Source of the DNA: Muribaculaceae bacterium
Lineage (GTDB): Bacteria; Bacteroidota; Bacteroidia; Bacteroidales; Muribaculaceae
Direction of reading: 5' to 3'
NCBI GenBank assembly: GCA_022510445.1
Contig: JAFLTN010000008.1
Location: forward strand, 1-37,144
DNA length: 37,144 nucleotides
Below are positions 35,050 to 37,144 of this stretch, in pieces. Position numbers and translations under genes: made by a program. The first letter of the stretch is position 1, and each line of letters starts with the position of its first letter. The notes beneath the pieces were generated by a model. It saw only the letters and a program-made list of their open reading frames with translations. It did no database searches and had not been told where the DNA came from.

Positions 35050-36516
35050 ATGGGATTTTTTAAAGAATTTGCCAAAGGATTCGGGCAAGGATATCTCGAA
35101 CAACGAGGTATCGAAGGCACTATTGAAGATTTAGGGAGTTTAGCAAAAGGAGTGAAAAATTTCTTTTCATCAGATGATCAGCAAAATGCTCAATTCGATC
35201 AAGAGATTTGGGATAATATGCAAAATAATGTCTTTCAATTATTAGATGAAGGAAATTATAATGATGCTGAAAACGAGGTTATAAACTATTATAACAATTA
35301 TGAAAATGGAAACCCAGATTTCTTTTATTATAGATTAAGGACCTTGATTAGTCTAACTTATTTTGAAAATTTAAGTTACGATAGCGATCAAGAGGCTTCT
35401 ATTCGGGAAGAAGTTGAGAGTTTTTTAAAAGAAATGAAAAATTCTCAACAAAATAATGATATGATGCAAGATTATCAGTCATATCGTAAACAATTTGAAG
35501 AGGCCAAAAGATATAAGAAGGAATTTAAAATTTACATGAACAGATGGGATAATCTGTTGGAAATTATTAAGACAAGCTGTGAAGAATGTAACTTTGATAA
35601 TGCATTAATCGCATTAGAAGACCATTATAAGAATTATGAGGATTCCAAGGATTATTCATATTATTCCAAAAAATTTGACATCCTGTTAGATAAATGGATG
35701 GCGAATAATCTTCCACTTGAGGAAAGATTACCATTATTAATGGAGTTAAAGAGAGAATTCGAAACTTCTATTAATTTCATGAAGAAATTAGGAAGTGAAA
35801 ACAATGCTGAAGATATCGAAGGATATGAGGACGCTTATAGAATGTTGAAAGAAGAAATCGTTGATGCTAAATGTCTTGTTTTGACTATAAATGAAAATTT
35901 CGATGAAGCAAAAGATTATTTGAATAATAACTTTACAAATAAAAACGGTGATTACTATAGAATACTTTGCCGTATAGAGTCCCTTCGATTAGAAAATGCG
36001 GTACAAAGGCAATTACCTAAGAGTGAAGTAGAAAAATATTTGATAAATGCAGAAAAGCAATTAAATCTAGCTATTCAAATGCAAGAAGAAGAGGAGAGCA
36101 AAAAAGCTATGAAGAATATTGTAACTCCAAGAATTAATATGGGGAAACAATATGTCAATTCTTCAAACTATGAAGAGGTATCTTTACAAGCCTCAAATTC
36201 TTTAACTGAACAAGAATATAAAAACGAACTTAAAGCTTGTTTAGAGGATGGCGTAATTACTGAACGAGAAAGACGATTGCTTGATAAGCTGCGTAAGTCT
36301 CTTGGCATATCTGAACAAAGAGCTCAAGAACTTGAAGCTGAATGTAATCCAAATGTTCTTACTAAGGAGGAAGAAGAATATGCAGAAGAAGTAAGAGCGG
36401 TCTTAGAAGACGGTATTATTTCTGAAAAGGAAAGACGACTTCTTAACCGTCTAGCAAAATCCTTGAATATATCGGAGGAACGAGCAAAGGAAATTGAGAA
36501 TTTAATTCAATCATAA
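35050..36516 (+). CDS. Solenoid protein with two C-terminal TerB-like repeats, unknown function
   Basis: Not a recognised family. The 488 residues are acidic and mostly helical, with no signal peptide. The N-terminus starts with a glycine/phenylalanine-rich segment (MGFFKEFAKGFGQGYLEQRG). At least three copies of a TPR-like unit follow, at about 68-95, 180-207 and 282-304, each with a (N/Y)(F/Y)(N/D)xA core and a tyrosine pair some 20 residues later. The C-terminus holds two similar repeats at 385-430 and 437-485 (EDGVITERERRLLDKL and EDGIISEKERRLLNRL, then LxISExRAxE), which resemble the acidic metal-binding helices of TerB-like domains. The next gene shares the solenoid unit. Confidence 0.75.
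   Translation: MGFFKEFAKGFGQGYLEQRGIEGTIEDLGSLAKGVKNFFSSDDQQNAQFDQEIWDNMQNNVFQLLDEGNYNDAENEVINYYNNYENGNPDFFYYRLRTLISLTYFENLSYDSDQEASIREEVESFLKEMKNSQQNNDMMQDYQSYRKQFEEAKRYKKEFKIYMNRWDNLLEIIKTSCEECNFDNALIALEDHYKNYEDSKDYSYYSKKFDILLDKWMANNLPLEERLPLLMELKREFETSINFMKKLGSENNAEDIEGYEDAYRMLKEEIVDAKCLVLTINENFDEAKDYLNNNFTNKNGDYYRILCRIESLRLENAVQRQLPKSEVEKYLINAEKQLNLAIQMQEEEESKKAMKNIVTPRINMGKQYVNSSNYEEVSLQASNSLTEQEYKNELKACLEDGVITERERRLLDKLRKSLGISEQRAQELEAECNPNVLTKEEEEYAEEVRAVLEDGIISEKERRLLNRLAKSLNISEERAKEIENLIQS
36202..36504 (+). repeat. Duplicated TerB-like protein repeat inside the 488-residue gene
   Basis: Codons 385-430 and 437-485 encode two similar units of about 46 residues, sharing the pattern LT(E/K)xE, (C/V)LEDG(V/I)I(T/S)E(R/K)ERRLL, (K/N)RL(R/A)KSL, (G/N)ISE and RA(Q/K)E. 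DNA identity is only partial, so the duplication is old. Confidence 0.7.
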
Positions 36517-36539
36517 AAATCTGGCAAACAAGTAGATAA

Positions 36540-37144
36540 ATGGATGCTGATCGACTTAAAAAATTAAAGGAACATCGAATGAGAGCTCAAAGCTCTCATT
36601 CGGTTCATACTCCTAAACAGCCTTCTATTCCCAAATCAGAAAACAAGAGTGAAAATGTTAAAAAAGATACATCGGGTTTTGATGTAGATCGTTGTTGGAA
36701 AGAGTATTGGGAAATGGAAGAAAGAATTAGACAATTAATTCAAAAAGGTCAATATGACGAAGCGAGTCAAGAACTTTCTAATTTCTATAATTCTCATAAA
36801 TCACAAGATAAAATTGGGGGAGAATTCTATCAGACCTTTGGTTTTTGGCTGAAATATTATGATTTATACATAGAATTGTCTAGATATGAAGACAGAATTA
36901 TTAATAATGAGCACAACTCTAATCCTCATACTTTAATCAATCAAGAGAGATCTATAGAACGAGACCTTAAGGAGTTAAAGGAATGGAATGTGGAGAATAA
37001 ATATTCAAAGGAAATCGAATATTTAAATTCTAGATATGAAAATGGGAAAAATAGTAAAGATGATTGGACTAAAACGAATGTTGAAAAGGAATGTAAAGAT
37101 TTAGGGAAAAATATAGAAAATCTGATAGGTATTGGAGATCAAAA
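36540..37144 (+). CDS. Solenoid-motif protein of unknown function, cut by window end
   Basis: An open frame of 201 codons runs to the window edge without a stop. It starts MDADRLKKLKEHRMRAQ, 23 bp after the preceding stop, with a polar low-complexity stretch to residue 45. Residues 70-98 (KGQYDEASQELSNFYNSH and on to EFYQ) match the solenoid unit of the preceding protein, and the flanking helices are similarly charged. This suggests a paralogous partner. No enzyme motif is visible in the part shown. AT-rich codon use continues. The full length and C-terminal domain are unknown. Confidence 0.7.
   Translation, partial: MDADRLKKLKEHRMRAQSSHSVHTPKQPSIPKSENKSENVKKDTSGFDVDRCWKEYWEMEERIRQLIQKGQYDEASQELSNFYNSHKSQDKIGGEFYQTFGFWLKYYDLYIELSRYEDRIINNEHNSNPHTLINQERSIERDLKELKEWNVENKYSKEIEYLNSRYENGKNSKDDWTKTNVEKECKDLGKNIENLIGIGDQ

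Noticed and set aside
1..37144. CRISPR arrays, insertion sequences, tRNA or rRNA genes
   Set aside because: No regularly spaced repeats, transposase-like frames or cloverleaf sequences were noticed on either strand.

Overview
The window looks like a chromosome segment of a gut-type Bacteroidales bacterium, possibly near Muribaculaceae. This is inferred from TAnnTTTG-type -7 promoter boxes before many genes, the lack of strong Shine-Dalgarno sites, and typical Bacteroidetes gene families (DapL aminotransferase, SpoIID/LytB protein, TGS-type nucleoside kinase, long PurL). No rRNA, tRNA, CRISPR array, insertion sequence or integrase was seen.

Layout. (1) 1-2258, minus: topA, cut by the window edge. 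(2) 2719-6713, plus: a redox/Tat operon with a NapH-NapG-like polyferredoxin that carries an internal twin-arginine motif, tatA, tatC, and a Tat-signal aldo/keto reductase with two C-terminal Fe-S motifs. (3) 6786-9971, plus: dapF, dapL, an overlooked 35-residue secreted-type small ORF, and an EamA-type transporter. (4) 9962-14380, minus: YqhA-like membrane protein, MscS-type channel and TGS-type nucleoside kinase, read as one unit. (5) 14671-30394, minus: a purine super-operon purE-purL-purM-purN-folD-purH-purD-purB-purA-guaB-guaA, followed by a MazG-like pyrophosphohydrolase. It covers most of the route to IMP and both branches to AMP and GMP; purF, purC and a PurK partner must lie elsewhere. 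Its leader holds a short uORF, a terminator-like hairpin and an overlapping second hairpin. (6) 30652-32064, minus: a secreted alkaline phosphatase, divergent from a SpoIID/LytB protein (32397-33542, plus) and a 48-residue zinc-ribbon protein. (7) About 33807-34360: no convincing protein gene. Two tandem, probably paralogous structured RNAs, each with its own -7 box, a long rod-like fold and a 3' hairpin followed by T residues. They resemble 6S RNA in architecture, but identity is unproven. (8) 34434-37144, plus: an AT-rich accessory cassette of unknown function, consisting of a multi-pass membrane protein, a 488-residue solenoid protein with two TerB-like C-terminal repeats, and a partial protein that shares the solenoid motif.

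How the parts work together. The Tat operon appears to encode both a minimal TatAC translocase and its own two visible cargoes, which suggests an electron path across the inner membrane to a periplasmic reductase. The purine operon couples de novo synthesis, one-carbon supply (FolD), the two terminal branches and possibly nucleotide clean-up. The tandem RNAs and the AT-rich cassette are the least explained parts and the best candidates for something new.
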